Assembly: GCA_020002185.1 (NCBI GenBank)
Contig: CM034543.1
Coordinates: 8,653,982 to 8,717,981, forward strand
DNA: 64,000 nt
Direction of reading: 5' to 3'
Source: Paraescarpia echinospica
Lineage: Eukaryota; Annelida; Polychaeta; Sabellida; Siboglinidae
The translations under genes were made by a program, and so were the position numbers. This document shows, piece by piece, positions 33,166 through 47,900 of the stretch (positions are counted from its first letter, which is position 1; every line of letters begins with the position of its first letter). The notes beneath the pieces were generated by a model. That model did not search any database, was not told where the DNA came from, and worked only from the letters and a program-made list of their open reading frames with translations.

Positions 33166-35784
33166 TTATATCCAATCTACTCTGCTCCATTGCCAATGTA
33201 AGTTCATGTCCTCTAGTCCTTCTATCTTTATTAACTGAGAAAAAATATTTCTATCAATATTTTCATAACCCTTCAATATTTTAAACACTTCTATCTGATC
33301 TCCTCTCAATCTCCTGGTCTCTAGTGTTGTTAATCCGCATTTTTTTAGGCGTATTTCGTAACTAAGATCCCTCAGTTTTGGTATCATTTTAGTTGCTCTC
33401 CTCTGCACTCTTTCTAGCATATCTATGTCCTTCCTGCGATATGGCCTCCACGCATGAATACAATATTCTAAATGAGGCCTAACTATTGTTTTGTACAGCG
33501 GTATTATTAGCTCTTTTTCCTTGTACGTTATGTTTCGCCTAATTAATCCAAGGATTTGATTTCCCTTTGAAGCTGCAATTCCGCACTGCTCTGAAACCTT
33601 CATATCAGCACTAATGGTTAACCCTAAGTCCTTTTCTTTTACAGTAGTACTTAGTACAGTACCCCCCATTGTATATTCTACCTCTTCGTTCCCATGTCCT
33701 GTGTGGAGGCATTTACATTTCCCAAAATTGAACAGCATTTGCCACTTTTCAGACCATTTGATCAACCTGTCAAGATCATCTTGTAAATGCTGTCTATCTC
33801 CATCACTTTTAATCCTTCTAAACACTTTTGTATCATCCGCAAATTTCAACACCTTGCTTGTTATTTCATCATCCAAATCGTTGATATATATTAAGAATAA
33901 TATAGGTCCTAATACTGATCCCTGTGGTACCCCACTCAATACCGATTTCCAGTTTGAAGCCTCCCCATCAACTACTACACGTTGTCTTCTGTCAATCAGC
34001 CATTGTTCTATCCAGTTTATTATACCATTTCCTATGCCATTGGCCTTTAGTTTAAGCAGTAATCTTTGATGTGGTACTTTGTCGAAAGCTTTTTGAAAAT
34101 CTAAGTAGACGATATCTACTGGTGATCCCTCATCTACCCACTTAGTGATGTCTTCCAAAAAACATAACATATTTGTTAAGCATGACCTCGCTTTAAAAAA
34201 ACCATGTTGAGATGGGTTAATCAAGTTGTGTTTAACAAGAAAATCCACCATGTGATCTTTAATTAGTCTTTCTAATAATTTACAAATCACTGATGTTAAA
34301 CTCACTGGTCTATAGTTCTCTGACTTGTTTCTCGAACCTTTTTTGAATAACGGTATAATGTTTGCTTCTTTCCATTCTAAAGGAACCACTCCCTCTTCTA
34401 ATGACAAGTTGAAAACTGTTGCAAGCGGTATGCTAATTTGTTCTACAATTTCCAATAGTAGTTTGGGTGGAATACCATCCACACCAGGTGATTTATTATC
34501 CTTCATAACCCTTATTTTCTTAGCTACCATTTCCGGGGTTACAATTAATTGTCCTAAATAGTCTGAATCTGCCCCCTTGAACTTAGCCTCTGGTACTGGC
34601 AGTGAACTAATATCTTCCCTGGTAAACACTGAACTAAAGTACTCATTCAGGTCTTCTGCCATTAAGAATCCCTCTGATATTATATTTCCAGCACTATCTT
34701 CTAGAGGACCGACCTAATCTCGAACTTTCTGTTTGCTTCGAACATACGCATAAAAACTCTTGCTGTCATGTTTTATATTACTAGCTAATTGTTGTTCATA
34801 GCTTCTCTTTGAATTTCTAATTTCAGCTGTAGCTTTGTTAAGTGCTTCTTTATAACTGTTGTAGTCTTCATCATTTCCAGTACATCTATATGACTTCCAC
34901 ATCATTTGTTTATACTTAATTTTTCTAATGGCTTCTTTCGATAAGTGTTTCTTTTTGGACCGTTTTCCTTGTTTTTTGAAGGGTACAAATTTATCGACTA
35001 TGCACTTAATTTCACTCTTTAATATATTCCAGCATTCTGTTGCCGTCTTATATTTCAGTGTGTTATTCCAGTCTATCTTTGCTAAATATTTCCTCATGTC
35101 CTTATACCTTCCTTTGTGGAAATTTCTCCTATACTGCTTTTTACTATTCCTTTCTGATTTTACTTTGATGGTAAAATGTATCTGGTTGTGATCGCTACTC
35201 CCCAGTGGCTCACATATCTTGACATTGTCAACTAATTCATTCTGTGAGGACAAAACTATGTCTAACACATTCTCACCCCTGGTTGGTTCTAGCACATGTT
35301 GAGAAAGGAATGTATCTTGAACTAAAACTAAAAACTTGTGGTCCTCACTCCCCATACTCTGAAGAGATTACCATTGTATATGCCCGTGGTTAAAATCCCC
35401 CGTAATAATACAATCCCGTTTGCTTACTTCCCTTATAGCGTTTTGTATTTTTTCATTCTCTTCTATGCTTATGTTTGGACTTCAATAAACTAACCCAACT
35501 GTTAACGTTGAGTTTCCTGTAACTATGTTACACCAAACAGCTTCTTCGCAATCTGCTTCTCTTTCTAATTTTATTTCATAAGCCTGAATATATTCTTTAA
35601 TATATAAAATAACTCCACCTCCCTTTCTTCCTATTCTATCTTTTCTAAACATTACATATCCTGTCAGTCCCAATTCAGCATCTGATATATCGGTGGTGGT
35701 CCAGGATTCGGTTATACCTATTATATGAGGGTCAATATCTTCTACCATAATGGTTAGTTTAGTTTGCTCCGTGAACATCAAAAA
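33166..35784 (-). mobile_element. CR1/L2-like LINE, nearly complete ORF2
   Basis: One - strand frame of about 870 codons with three stops (near 35490, 35375 and 34714). Endonuclease: IIGITESW, GRKGGGVILYIK, TGDFNHG and GSSDHN. Reverse transcriptase: NKSPGVDGIPPKL, VDIVYLDFQKAFDKVP, SGVPQGSVLG, KFADDTKV and GLTIS. C-terminal tail: RPHLEYCIHAW and RRATKMIP. It is 5'-truncated just before the endonuclease. It is inverted relative to its sister copy at 24.7-26.0 kb. Confidence 0.93.
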
Positions 35785-35789
35785 CTAAA

Positions 35790-38130
35790 TTACGGTACTT
35801 TGGGATTATAGTTTGTATAATATTAATAGTCAAACTGATGTGACGTGAAAGAACTACAAGACACGAAACATCGGTGAATGTAGCTATTCTTCTCAATCAA
35901 AAACAAAAACAATAAAACAAACGCCTACTTTTGATTTTGTCTAATATCAATAACAGTTTTGTGTGTACATTTGTATTTATGTTGCCGTAATGTGAATATG
36001 ATGGTATTGCATATTATTAAGAAAACTATAATAGGCATATTTATGATGTTGAATAGTCGATGCAACGGAAATCTAGTTTCCTGTTTTATAATCTAATGAA
36101 CACGACGTGTTAGTAGAATTATATATTTTCAGCACAGCCATCTATGTCCAGCTATTATATGACAATCTCTCGAAAATAAATTCAACCAACACAAAGTGTT
36201 GCCATCATCACTTTGTGGTCTCAATCTGACACATGTTCAACTATCCACGTTGCAGATCGTTATGTACTGCCGGCTTTCATTGTTGTGATTCGCTAACAGC
36301 AATATATTAAATGAATTAGTATTTTGTCTCGAAGTATTTGCTGCTACATCAGGCCAATGGAATTAATTTCCAATAGGAATAGTATATTGGTGCGTGTTTA
36401 TTAGCTTTGGGATAACTGAAGACTATGCACATTGGTCACTATTTGTCTACTGTTTATATTGTGTTAATCTTCGTGTGGATGTTTGCTCCATAGAGCATCA
36501 TGCATTGCACAATGGGGAAGACGAAGTAACAAAGAATACGACGAATGTGACTGGAGACGATGCCCCTATCACCAATGATGTTTTGAAATATGAAGAGAAC
36601 GTTTGTGAGGTCTTGCTTATGTAAAATCTACCATATCTACACTTACTAGTAAAATGGCCATCACAGGGGTGAGTCCAGAGGGGGTTGTCTGGGGGAGTGC
36701 GAAAAAAATCTACTAGCTGCCGAACCATATTCAAATATTGCCGCCGTGCAAATTTCAGTCTTCAACTACCTTCTCTGGTGTCTCTCAGCTCCACTGATGG
36801 CACTGGAAAACGGGATTGTGGTACGGGTATTATTGAAATTTACGGCCACGCCGCCGTAACCTCAGCTTCTTCTAACTTAAATTGGGACACATTCCAAAGT
36901 TCTAGGAGGATCGTAACGGGGGCACATTAAAAAACGTCTAGGGGCTCGCCAAATGCCAAAGGTTTAGGAAGGCACGTGCCCCAGTTACCCTGTATCCGCC
37001 TATGACCACAGCTTTTATACTTTTCTAATAATGTTAATGCTGCATCACGGGAGGGAAATTTGTATACCTGGTGTAGAGATTTTGATAGAAAATAACACAA
37101 TTGCTGTGTTTGTCATTACAAACAGGCTGACGAGTACGTTTATCATATGTTGAATTCAAATTCAAGCGATACGACGGAATTCAATAGTTTGAGAATAAAG
37201 AGTCGTAACACGATATAAGTAATCAGTAAATGTTTAGAAGCCGGATAGTTCGGTTGATTATCATATTGCGAATGTCCTCGTTTGTGACATACTCCGTGTA
37301 TGGATCGCACAAGAGGAAACGGTAATATCTTATTTCCAACAATTGTGTTCTCCTTTTTAAAGTTGCGTTCTGAGTGATGCTACCATTTTGTACCTGTTTT
37401 CAATCAAATGTATGTCCACCATGAACAATATTTATTTATTTGATCAATATTTAACAATATATTCTTAACATGTGTCACTTTGGTATGTTATTCGATCAAT
37501 TATTCTTTTACAAAAATGAACGGTCGCCGTATCCGGCCTCAGAGTAATAAATGTATGGCACGCCGGTATAATTGTTCGTCTTTTGCGCCGTTTTATCGTA
37601 AAATTGCATATCATGTGAACACACGTTTATGCGGTGTTAAGGTAAATGATATGTAATGCATGAGGCATGTTGATTCACTGGTAATATGTATTTATAAGAT
37701 ACATGATTTCAGACTGCAAATTTAAGCTTAGCTAATCAACTATTGTTGAATAAACATGGCTAAACATGGCCGCCACCCGCAATCGAAAATATTGCCAGAT
37801 CTCTGGAACCTGTGCTCCGATTTGGATGGTCTTAGTGTCGTTTTTTAGGGATTTTGGGGGTGCTGAAGTGACTGATGAAGTTTTTGAATCGATTTAGTGT
37901 CAAGATCACATGCTAGAGGTCAATGATAGGGTCAAATAGTCACTAAAACTCGAGTAGACACCCAGCTGTGTGTCCTCACTACCAGTTCATAGGTAATTGG
38001 TGTCCATTGTGGGGTTTACATACACCCTGGGTGGATTGATAAAGATTTGTTTTCAATTGGGGGTTATGGTCACACATTTTGAGGGTAAATATCCAGGTGC
38101 AATGACCCCCTTGTATCTACTGGCATGGCG
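35790..38130. other. Intergenic; outer repeat of foldback 2 at the end
   Basis: No gene is recognised. At 37765-37920 lies a segment (GCAATCGAAAATATT, AGATCTCTGGAACCTGTGCT) that is repeated at about 38285-38380 inside the left foldback arm. Confidence 0.4.
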
Positions 38131-39893
38131 ATCGTGATAGTGAGGGACGTTAAAGTAATACATTTTCACATCGGGACAAAAGCATGAAATTTGACACAGA
38201 TGACCTTAATACCATACTATAGAATTTTGATGGAAGCATCCTGAAATGTTGATGCTTCTGCCATTTTGTGCAAAATAAAAAATTGCGGCAACCCGAAATC
38301 GAAAATACTAGATCTCTGGAACCTGTGCTCCGATTTGGGGAATGCTTAAGTGATTGGTGAAATTTCTGAATCGATTTAGGATCAAAGTCACATGCTATGT
38401 GTCAATGTGAAGGTCAAATTTCCGCTAAAGCACTACTTTATTAATATTTTCTCTGATGTATCTCTGGTATCCTCCAGTACGATTATTATTATATTGATGT
38501 AGTTCATGGGGTCTTCATGTATCCTTAGTCCATAGATGAGACCGTTCCATCTATATTGGTGTCAAGGTCCCATGTTCGGGATCAAGGTCAGTATGGTTTC
38601 ATAACTTTGCTGTTTATCAAAGCTACGTGTATGTGGCATTGGGTCTTTCACGGAATGTGATATACGCAGTAGATATCACAGCATGATATTGGCTGTGGAA
38701 AATATAAAGTTTAAATATAAATATATTGTAGTGGAAAACAAAGTTTATTTCAAATGAGTGAAAGGAATACCCTTAAGACCATGACATAGGGCTTAGGCAT
38801 CACCAGAGTCTAGGGTCGTCGGAAAGAGCAAGTACTGTTTCAGTAAGGTCTGGGTATGCCTGCCATGCTGCCCCGGCAGTTTTCTTACCGAAGCCAAGGA
38901 AAGATGACGTCATATCACACCCGGTGAAGGAATGGAACAGTGGAAGCGTGAGCGACTTCTCAGGACCAAGTCTTTGGGTGATTGCATGAACAGGGATGTG
39001 CTGAAAGGCTTTTCTAGTTCCAAAGCATATCCACAACTCCATCAAACCAAGGCTGCCAAAGTGGCCAACAGCAATGTAAATAATAAGAGATTTCATGTAT
39101 GCAAAACGTCTTGCTGGCGAGAAGGATTTTGATGCGACCCTGCATGTTGATTGCCTATAAATAGTACATAAATGTGTAACTAGTGATGCCTAAGCCCTAT
39201 GTCATGGTCTTAAGGGTATTCCTTTCTTTTCACTGATTTGAAATAAACTTTATGTTTTCCACTACAATATATTTATATTTAAACTTTATATTTTCCACAG
39301 CCAATATCATGCTGTGATATCCACTGCCTATATCATATTCCGTGATAGGCCCAATGCCACATACACGAAGTTTTATTAAACAGCAAAGTTATGAAACCAT
39401 ACTGACCTTGATCCCGAACATGGGACCTTGACCCTAATATAGATGGAACGATCTCATAGATGGTCTAATGATACATGAAGACCCCATGAAAGACATCAAG
39501 TTAATAATAATCGTACTGGAGGATACCAGAGATAAATGAGAGAAAATATTAAGAAAGTAGTGCTTTAGCGGAAATTTCACCTTCATAGTCTCCCATAGCA
39601 TGTGACCTTGACCTTAAATCGATTCAAAAACTTCACCAATCACTTCAGCACTCAAAAACCCTAGAAACGACACTAAGATCATCCAAATCGGAGATCGGAG
39701 CACCGGTTCCAGAGATTTCGGGTTGCAGCCATTTTTAATTTTTCACAAAATGGCAGAAGCATCAAAATCTCAGGTTGCTTCTATCAAAATTCTGAAATAG
39801 TATGGTATCAAGGTCATCTGTATCAAATTTCATGCTTTTGTCCAGATGTGAAAATTTATTACTTTAGCGCCCCTCACTATAGTCGCATGCAAA
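38131..39893. mobile_element. Foldback element 2, about 0.7-kb arms
   Basis: Arms 38131-38800 and 39183-39893 are inverted copies (for example GACATAGGGCTTAGGCATCAC at 38783 against its complement at 39183) around a 382-bp spacer that holds a coding fragment. Unlike element 1, the coding part lies in the spacer, not in the arms. Confidence 0.85.
38800..39096 (-). pseudogene. Fragment of large uncharacterised protein (FTGCD motif) in foldback spacer
   Basis: 98 residues: LMELWICFGTRKAFQHIPVH, then LPLFHSFTGCDMTSSFLGFG and KKTAGAAWQAYPDLTETV. I recall this HxxTGCDxxSxFxGxGKK module from large uncharacterised invertebrate proteins that end in the LPPT...CXC block seen in foldback 1. Its stop TGA (38800-38802) falls exactly on the arm/spacer boundary, so the fragment was cut there. 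Confidence 0.55.
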
Positions 39894-39899
39894 TATCCA

Positions 39900-41940
39900 T
39901 TGTATTGGAGAACCATAAAATGTATATAGCAGTAATACAACACTATTACACACAAGTTTACTGATTACGCAACACCTACTAGATCTAAGTCTTTTACATA
40001 TTACATAACTTATATGATTAAGTTTGACCCTATTTGAACTTTCATCATTGTGTTAAACTTTGGTTTATAAAATATATATACACCATTTAGATGAGATCGG
40101 GGCAAAGTAGACCCCCAAGCTAAACATTTTCATTGGGTGCAAAGTTTTACATATGTTGTGGAAGTAGTTGTTTATGCTAACACTAAATTTGGGATTTGAT
40201 CTAAGAGATACTAATAGCTTCATTCCCTTTAATTGGTCCATTTTGGCTCTATAGCCTTGACATTCAGTGTACCCGCTACAATTGGACACTCTACGCTGGC
40301 AACAAAAACAAACTAAGCCAAGCTGGAAAACGAACGAAAGCGAAATGAAAATGTCGGTCGTGATCGGATCATAAATATCTTGTCGTGGTAAATATTTTGC
40401 ACACACACAATAATGTTCGACACCATTATTAACTGCATCGTGAACTGATCAGTGAGTAACGTTTGAAAAATTCTATTTTAATCAATATTTTAACTGGTAT
40501 AATGTATTTTAAGCCACTTTGTAGTTTTAGTTTCGATTGTTCACAGGACACCACGGTGACTTATAGATAACGTTGATGTTTAATAAATTGCTTTATTTAT
40601 TATTACTACTTGATATATAAAGCAAAAAAGCGCCGTGATTAGTGCATAACTAGAATTTGTGCTATACATTATATTATTAATTTATCTTAGTGGTCTGAGC
40701 TTAAACTAATTTTGCTCATGTTACAATAATGTCCGCTTTTGTCCTACTCCTCACTACACGTGATTACATCTTGTACGGTATGTACATGCTATGACACCGT
40801 GTGCGTTTCTAACGGAAATTTGATTCCCTTGTTTGCAGGCGAACTCGCTACCGTCCACTATTACGTTGTTGACACATTGTTTTCTTCGGCACAGGCAGCG
40901 TTGTGAATACCATCTTCGTCAGTTGTCTCTAAAATACGAATCAAATAATATATTATTTAGATTGGAGAAAATCCACGAAGAATGGGGGAGGTGAGAAAGC
41001 AGATTGGTGTAAAAGAACGTTTTAAGAAGAAGCTGGCGAGGAGAAGCCTAAAATGTGCTGGACATGTGGAGCTAATGGGAGTAGAACGGTTGGCAAAGAA
41101 AGCAGATGTCCGGAGAGTGGAAAGGAAAAGGAGGCGAAGACGACTTAGACTGTGATTGTAGGATTGTCCAAACGTATATATGAAGGGATTCGTATAGGAG
41201 TAGAGCGAAAGACAGAGGGGAGTATATATAGTTGGTGGAGATCAGTGCAAGAACAGTGAGAAAAGAAAGAGAACACAACATACGTTGAGGACGACGAGTA
41301 TTGAAGCAAGTCTCACCACAAACATACCGGGACACAAGAGGAGAACAGCAAAGTAAAGATGTTACATAAAAATATTGTTGAACATTTCATACACCCGGGG
41401 ATTATCTCACAATTCCCGAGGACTGAGGTTTGTGTTTGTTTCCAATAGCTTATTGCCCATATATTCCACGTCACATTGCCTATGCCAACTGGAAGAGCTA
41501 CTGGTCACTTGTACATGGTGTTTGCGCCAAGGGAAACAAATGAGCAACCCACACTTAGCAATTCACAGACAACTACCGTTGATCCACATAGTCAATAACA
41601 TCGATCTATAAATGTGAGCCCTGCATTTGTTTATCCTAATATGTTATTCTGACAACCAAATTACCGCCCCGGGCGGCTAGTCTAGGCGGATAAAACCACC
41701 ATAAAACGATCTTATTATAAATACTTTATAGGTAAATGGTAAAAGTGTGGTTCAGATACAGAATTGCTATCTTCCTTTATCACGATTCAAATGCTTACTT
41801 TTCAATTCTGTCTCATTTTCTAGTAATGTTCCATATCATTTTGGACAACAATTGTAGCCGTATTATTGCCAATCATTTCTGTTTAAATATATGTTTTTTT
41901 TTGCTACAACAACTATTACTAATATTACATTAAAGAATTA
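39900..41940. other. Intergenic; possible LINE 3' remnant
   Basis: Mostly nothing recognised. At about 40980-41150 a + strand stretch reads GVKERFKKKLARRSLKCAGH and ends in a Lys/Arg-rich tail, like the worn C-terminus of a LINE reverse transcriptase. Weak. Confidence 0.3.
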
Positions 41941-41959
41941 TGAACGTACAGCTTCAGCT

Positions 41960-44900
41960 TCATAGCAAACAGTACTCACTGGGTTCAGTATACGTACTGG
42001 TGCGATTGATCCAGAGTTTCTGGACCAGGAAATAGAGCACTAACAGTACACAGGCCGATATACCGTGCATGCGATACGTGTGAGCTGTCCCGTATAAGTC
42101 GATCAACTGGCCGCCTTCCAGAATTCCAACACCTCTGCCTGTGGGGATGAAAGGCGGAAATGCAAATATCACATTAACACCATCACCAACGGAAGTGCAA
42201 AGTCGACTCTCGATTTTAAACGACGTAGTGACGGGTACCAAAAGCTTTTCGCATAAAGTAAAACGTAAGTTCTTAAGGCCGGGGTATACTGGCACTTTAC
42301 GCCCGATCAGGCCAGACTAGGCCACAGCAGGCCACACAAGACTCTCTCAGAATGTAGAGTATCCATTACACTACACTGCACTACACTGGAAGCCGGCGTG
42401 ACGTCATAACCAAGGAGCCTCTATTTAGACTAAAGGTCAAATGGCGGACGAACTCCATTTGCGCTTTACACGTTACTAAATGGCATACCTTTTCAATCGA
42501 ACAACAATCTCGACTTTTACGAGAAGCATTCAGCCAAGCTGCTATTAATGCGCGAAGAATATTCACAAATATCCATTACTGTACTCATTTATACAGCTTG
42601 GCAACTTCAAAAATGAACTTGGAATAGTTTCGATTGAGAGTCCGACGTTCTAATCAATACACTACCTCGCTATACGCGTAATATTAACGTTGTTATAAAT
42701 ATCAATACCAGACAGCGTGATGGGTATATTCATGTTAGCCATGTCTCGCTTGATACATCGTATTAAGCTGTCCGTAATTATTGTATAAAACACATTTATT
42801 ATGATAACGCATACTGTATTTGATAGGATAAATAGCAAGTATATTAAATAATATCCACTGTCAAAGTGCATAAACAGTGCTCGTATTTTACAATAGGTGC
42901 AAATACCGTGTATTACTTAGTTACACTTTACAAACGTGTAAAGCAGGCATAGCCTGGTTTAAACATTTCAGTGCTGAACACTGAGTTTCTCGTGAGGATT
43001 CAATGAAATTGAATGAAAGATTCTGTGAAATTGAATGCATTTTTTAATAGGAGCATCCAATACGTTATGAAACTTTAGCCATGAAGGAATATTGTGAGAA
43101 TGACATTTATGAGATTGGTTGCCATGGGGAAAAGTAAATCCTAGATGACTGACCATGCTTAGTTGTTTTGTTATTTTTACTCAGAAAGGTGCATTTTTAA
43201 ATAGGAACACCAGATACATGATGAAACTTGAACCTTCAAGGAATCCTGTGACTTCGGAATTTCTTAGATTGGTTGCCGTGGGAACCACGGAAATCCAAGA
43301 TGGCCAGCGAAATTGAAATGACCTCAACTTCAGATGAGTTTTCTTCAGATGATTCCGATAAACTTTCAAATAACTGATTGAGAACATAATCTGGAATATT
43401 GTCACTTGCTTCTGCTATACTTGGTTTTACAAAAAAATTAAATCATATTGAAGAATTTGTGAAAATACAGTCAGTGCCAACAAAACAGTAATATAGCAAC
43501 CGTGCATATATTATCAGGAGTGCACTAATTATACTAATGATGCCACTGTGTGAGTGCACTGTCATAATTAGTGCCGGCGATCTTTTACTTTCTTATCTAA
43601 CCATGAAAACGACCACGTACAGCCGCCAAACATACATATATGTATGTTAGATATGTGAGGAGAAGTTTGGCGGCTGTAGGTGGTCGTTTTCATGGTTAGG
43701 TCAGAAAGTAAAATATCGCCTTAGTGCCTCACAAACTTGCTGCATACTCACAACGTAAACATTATAAACCAAAACTGGAATAATATTTGTAATATTATCT
43801 CTTCGCGAAAATGTTTATCAAGTTGGAAGAATAATTAAATAAGCAAATTTCTTAATTTAATTCACAACTATATAAATTTGACTTACTTCGACGTTTAGAC
43901 CGCCTTCGGCGGCCTTCGTCAGGAATTGATCTTCTTCAGCTCGCCAGATGGCGTGGCGAGCAGGCTATCCCACACGTGACTTAATCGGTAGCCCCCCTCA
44001 TCTCTATTCACTGGTGTAGTATTTCTGATCCTGATGGCCTCCTTGATCCATCGTGCGCCTTGGTCTGTCTCTGTATCAACTACTCTTGCACCATCCCAGT
44101 CGATGACACAGTTTTGTCTGTCCTCATGGGGACAGACACAATGAATAGAGATGATTGGTACTACCGATTGTGTCACGTGTGGGACAGCCTGCTCACACGC
44201 CATCTGGCGAGTAGAGAAGATTAGTTCCTGAAGAAGGCCGCCGAAGACGGTCGATACGTCGAAGTGAGTCGAATTTATACAGTTGTGAATTACGAAATGT
44301 GCTTATTTAACATTATCTCTTATCGAAATCAACGAAATCATGTATTTACCCCATTCATCGCCCACCTCGATTTGACCTCGTTGTTTACGAATACAACTCA
44401 TTCCAATGCGCAATAAAACAATTACACGCGAAATAGGCACCACGCACATCACAGGCCCATGCTGGCATGTTCTTCCATGAAGTCCGAAATATTATTTTTT
44501 GTGTGCATAGAAACATCCCACGATTATTTATGTCAACGAAAAGCTCAAGATGTTGTGGTTCCAGTGATAGTCGTTTGGTGGCGCTACTGTTAATGTTAAT
44601 TTGAACTAGTAAGGGGATAAGCCGCTGCGGCGCTATTCCCGCTGCAGAGGGCTATCGCATTCATGCGTCATAAATCGGTAGCCCGCAGCAGCGAGCTCTC
44701 GCACTAAAATGATTAAAGCCAATAAACAAACTGCGCTAACTGGACTATTTCTCGCAGGTAAAAACGTATAGCTGAAGATGCCTAAAGTTGGATCTCATAT
44801 GTGCGGAAGCGACCAGCGGAACGGGAAATACCTTTGTTGTTACGTCATTTCTTGGAATTTCCTATCCGATTCCTGTGCGGATAGGATCTGAAGCGCTACA

Positions 44901-47900
44901 TGGATAGATTTGATTTTTGCACCCGCTTAAAAAACTCATCGGCCTATGTGTATACCGAATTACTTCTATTAATTTTCAGTAGACATTACATTCACTTTTG
45001 CCGCATGCCGTATACCGTTTCGTTACATATGGAATCCTAGCTTTATACCACGTACCAAATCCGAAATGTAGAGATCCGATGATACCTTGCATCGTCCCAT
45101 GTAAACCTTGAGGTGTGATCAGACTGCCGTAAGCCGAGGAGGTGGCATAGAACAAGCCGAATGTAAACCCTTGCAGTGGTTCAATGAGCAGTGCCATCCA
45201 GGGATCACGCAGGAAAGAATAGGCAATCATCCTTGCGGCAAAGGCAGCGCATGCCAAGCACAGACAATTCACATGACCAAGTTTCTTTATAATGCTACCG
45301 GCAAGAAAGAGGATGAACATTTCCGGCAGCGCGTTGAGCAACATGCACAGTCCAAATAACAGCTTCGGTGCGTGTCCGAGTGTTTGAAGATGCCAGAAAA
45401 TGAAGTTGTCTATTAGCCCTGCGTACATGCCTGCGACGAAGACAACAAAGAAGAGCACAAGAGCATCAGTTCGCTTCAACAAGGCACCCATGTCTTTGAA
45501 AGACGGCACGGTACACACGACATTTTTAGATCCACGGTACTGCGCAGTCATGACCACACAAAGCACCTCCAAGCATGCAAATAAGACGAATGCCGGCGTG
45601 TAGTCGGTTTCGTCTTTCCCCCGGCTGAAGAGGTCCATCAGGTAACCGGAAGTGACGGAAAACGTCACAGTTCCCAGAGTTCCCCACATACGCTGTCTAC
45701 CCCACTTCCCACGTTCCTTGCCGAGGTAATCGTATGCGATGGCATCGATCAGACTGAACACAGGCGAAAACAATATTTGTGCGAAGAAGTAGATCACCAT
45801 ATAAAGCCAGAAGGTTCGACCAAACGGATCAGCTTCCTCTGAAGACGTATTGTCCAAACATCGGTTGAAGTGTATCGTCGCAGGCAGATCGCACTCGGCA
45901 GTGCAGAGAAATACGATCGGTGTGTTGCATTTCATCGTCACTTCTCGCCTTTTTCCGACAATATCAACAAAAGAGACAACATACCGATGGCAGACCGTAT
46001 CATTTGTCGTTGACCTATCCCACAAAGGAGTGTATGTATTCACATTGACACTAATGTGAACATTCGCACCTTCGCTTCCGACGCTGCGTTTCAGAAACAC
46101 GCTGTCTTGTTGCGAGATCGTCGCGTTCTTTTCGTTAATCAAATTAATGTTGTTCCTTTGTCCATCGGAGATCACACAGGTCAACGAACAATCGCTTATG
46201 TTGAACAGAATGTCCTGGAGCGATGTGTTGAATATCGTAACCCACTCCTGCTCGACATGTGACATATTCACTCGGGTACAATCGTTGTATGAAGATTTCT
46301 TTATATCACAAAGCTCCACGTAAGATCCGCCAGAGCCGCAGTACAGCGGAACTGCTTTAGATGGTTCCATCTTGGGAACGGCGGGAACCAATAACAGGAA
46401 ACTGTTGATGACAGCGGTCGCGAGGTTACACACGATGAGCATCTCCTTGTGTTTATGTAGCTTGTCAGCCAGCGACCCGATCGCCGTCCGAGTAATGGCT
46501 CCAATGAACGTTGTTACTCCCAGGATGATGGACGTCTCGGAGGCCGATAGGCCGAGTTGTTTCATGTGTATAGCGAGGTATGGGAACGCGCTATTCACAG
46601 CTAGAATGGAATGGAAAGGACATTTTATTATCGAATAAACTATTCCAATACATAGTATTATTATTTACTACTATTATTAATACTGATCCTGGTACTGCTA
46701 GGGCTACGGCTGCTACCGCTACTACTAATGCTACTGGTGCTGCTGCTGCTGCTGCTACTACTGCTACTGCTACTACTGCTACTGCTACTACTGCTACTGC
46801 TACTGCTACTATTACTATTACTACTACTGCTCCTGGTACTGCTACTGCTACGGTTGCAGCTGCCGCTGCCGCTACCGCTACTACTGCTACTACTACTACT
46901 ACTACGACAACAACAACAACTACTACTAGTACTACTAATACCACTACTACTACCACTACCACTATCACTACCACCACCACCTATACTACTATTAGTAGTA
47001 CTACTACTACTACTGCTACTACTACTACTACTACTATTAGTAATAATAATACTACTATAATATCTTATATGCAGGACGATACTGTTCACAGGAGAGTTTC
47101 ATTATTCCGTCAGTGCCAGCCAGCAGTACCCATCCTCGCAAGCCAGAGCTGTTTGCCATGCAAAACGGGCCCTGGCTTATCCCCCTACGCGAAGTGCGGA
47201 AGTTAGCTGAGTCAAACTAGTAATTGACTTCGCCAGTCGCGACTGCATCACCCGTGAGAACAGCGCAAATACCCGCCCCAATTTGAAGACGGATAAACGA
47301 CTTCTGGGAATCCCAATATATAATGACCCGTTCGCCCATTAGCACGAGCAGCTGAGCGGTATTGTGTATTCGAATAATTGCTTCTACTTCCTAAACATTG
47401 CATGTAACACGAGCCACGGTTGATTGAAATTAGTTTTATGATGACCAACTGACCTGCCAAGATCCACTGATCTAATGAGCGATTTCATAGGCTGAGCTTA
47501 AATTCAGAGTTTCGCAAAGCGATCAGCCCTTGGGTACTGCCATCCTCGCGCGCCAAGGGTCGCTGCTGCTGATTACGTCAGTGCCAGCCATCAGTACCCC
47601 CTGACTGATCGCTTTCCGAAACTCTGAATTTAAGCTCAGCCTATGGAATCGCTCACTAGATTAGTAGATCTAGGCAGGTCAGGTGATTTGCGCTGTTCTC
47701 ACGGGTGATGCAGTTACAACTGGCGAAGTCAATTACTAGTTTGACTCAGTTAACGTCCGCACTTCGCGTAGGGGATCAGCCAGGGCCAGTTTTGCATGGC
47801 ATACAGCTCTGGCCTGCGAGGATGGGTATTGCTGGCTGGCACTGACGGAATCAGCAGCAGCGACACCTGGCGCGCGCGAGGATGATTAAGCACAATTCGA

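Noticed and set aside
46580..47206. Poly-Thr, poly-Leu, poly-Val and poly-Ser frames
   Set aside because: They come from a trinucleotide repeat that lies in an intron of the MFSD6-like gene.
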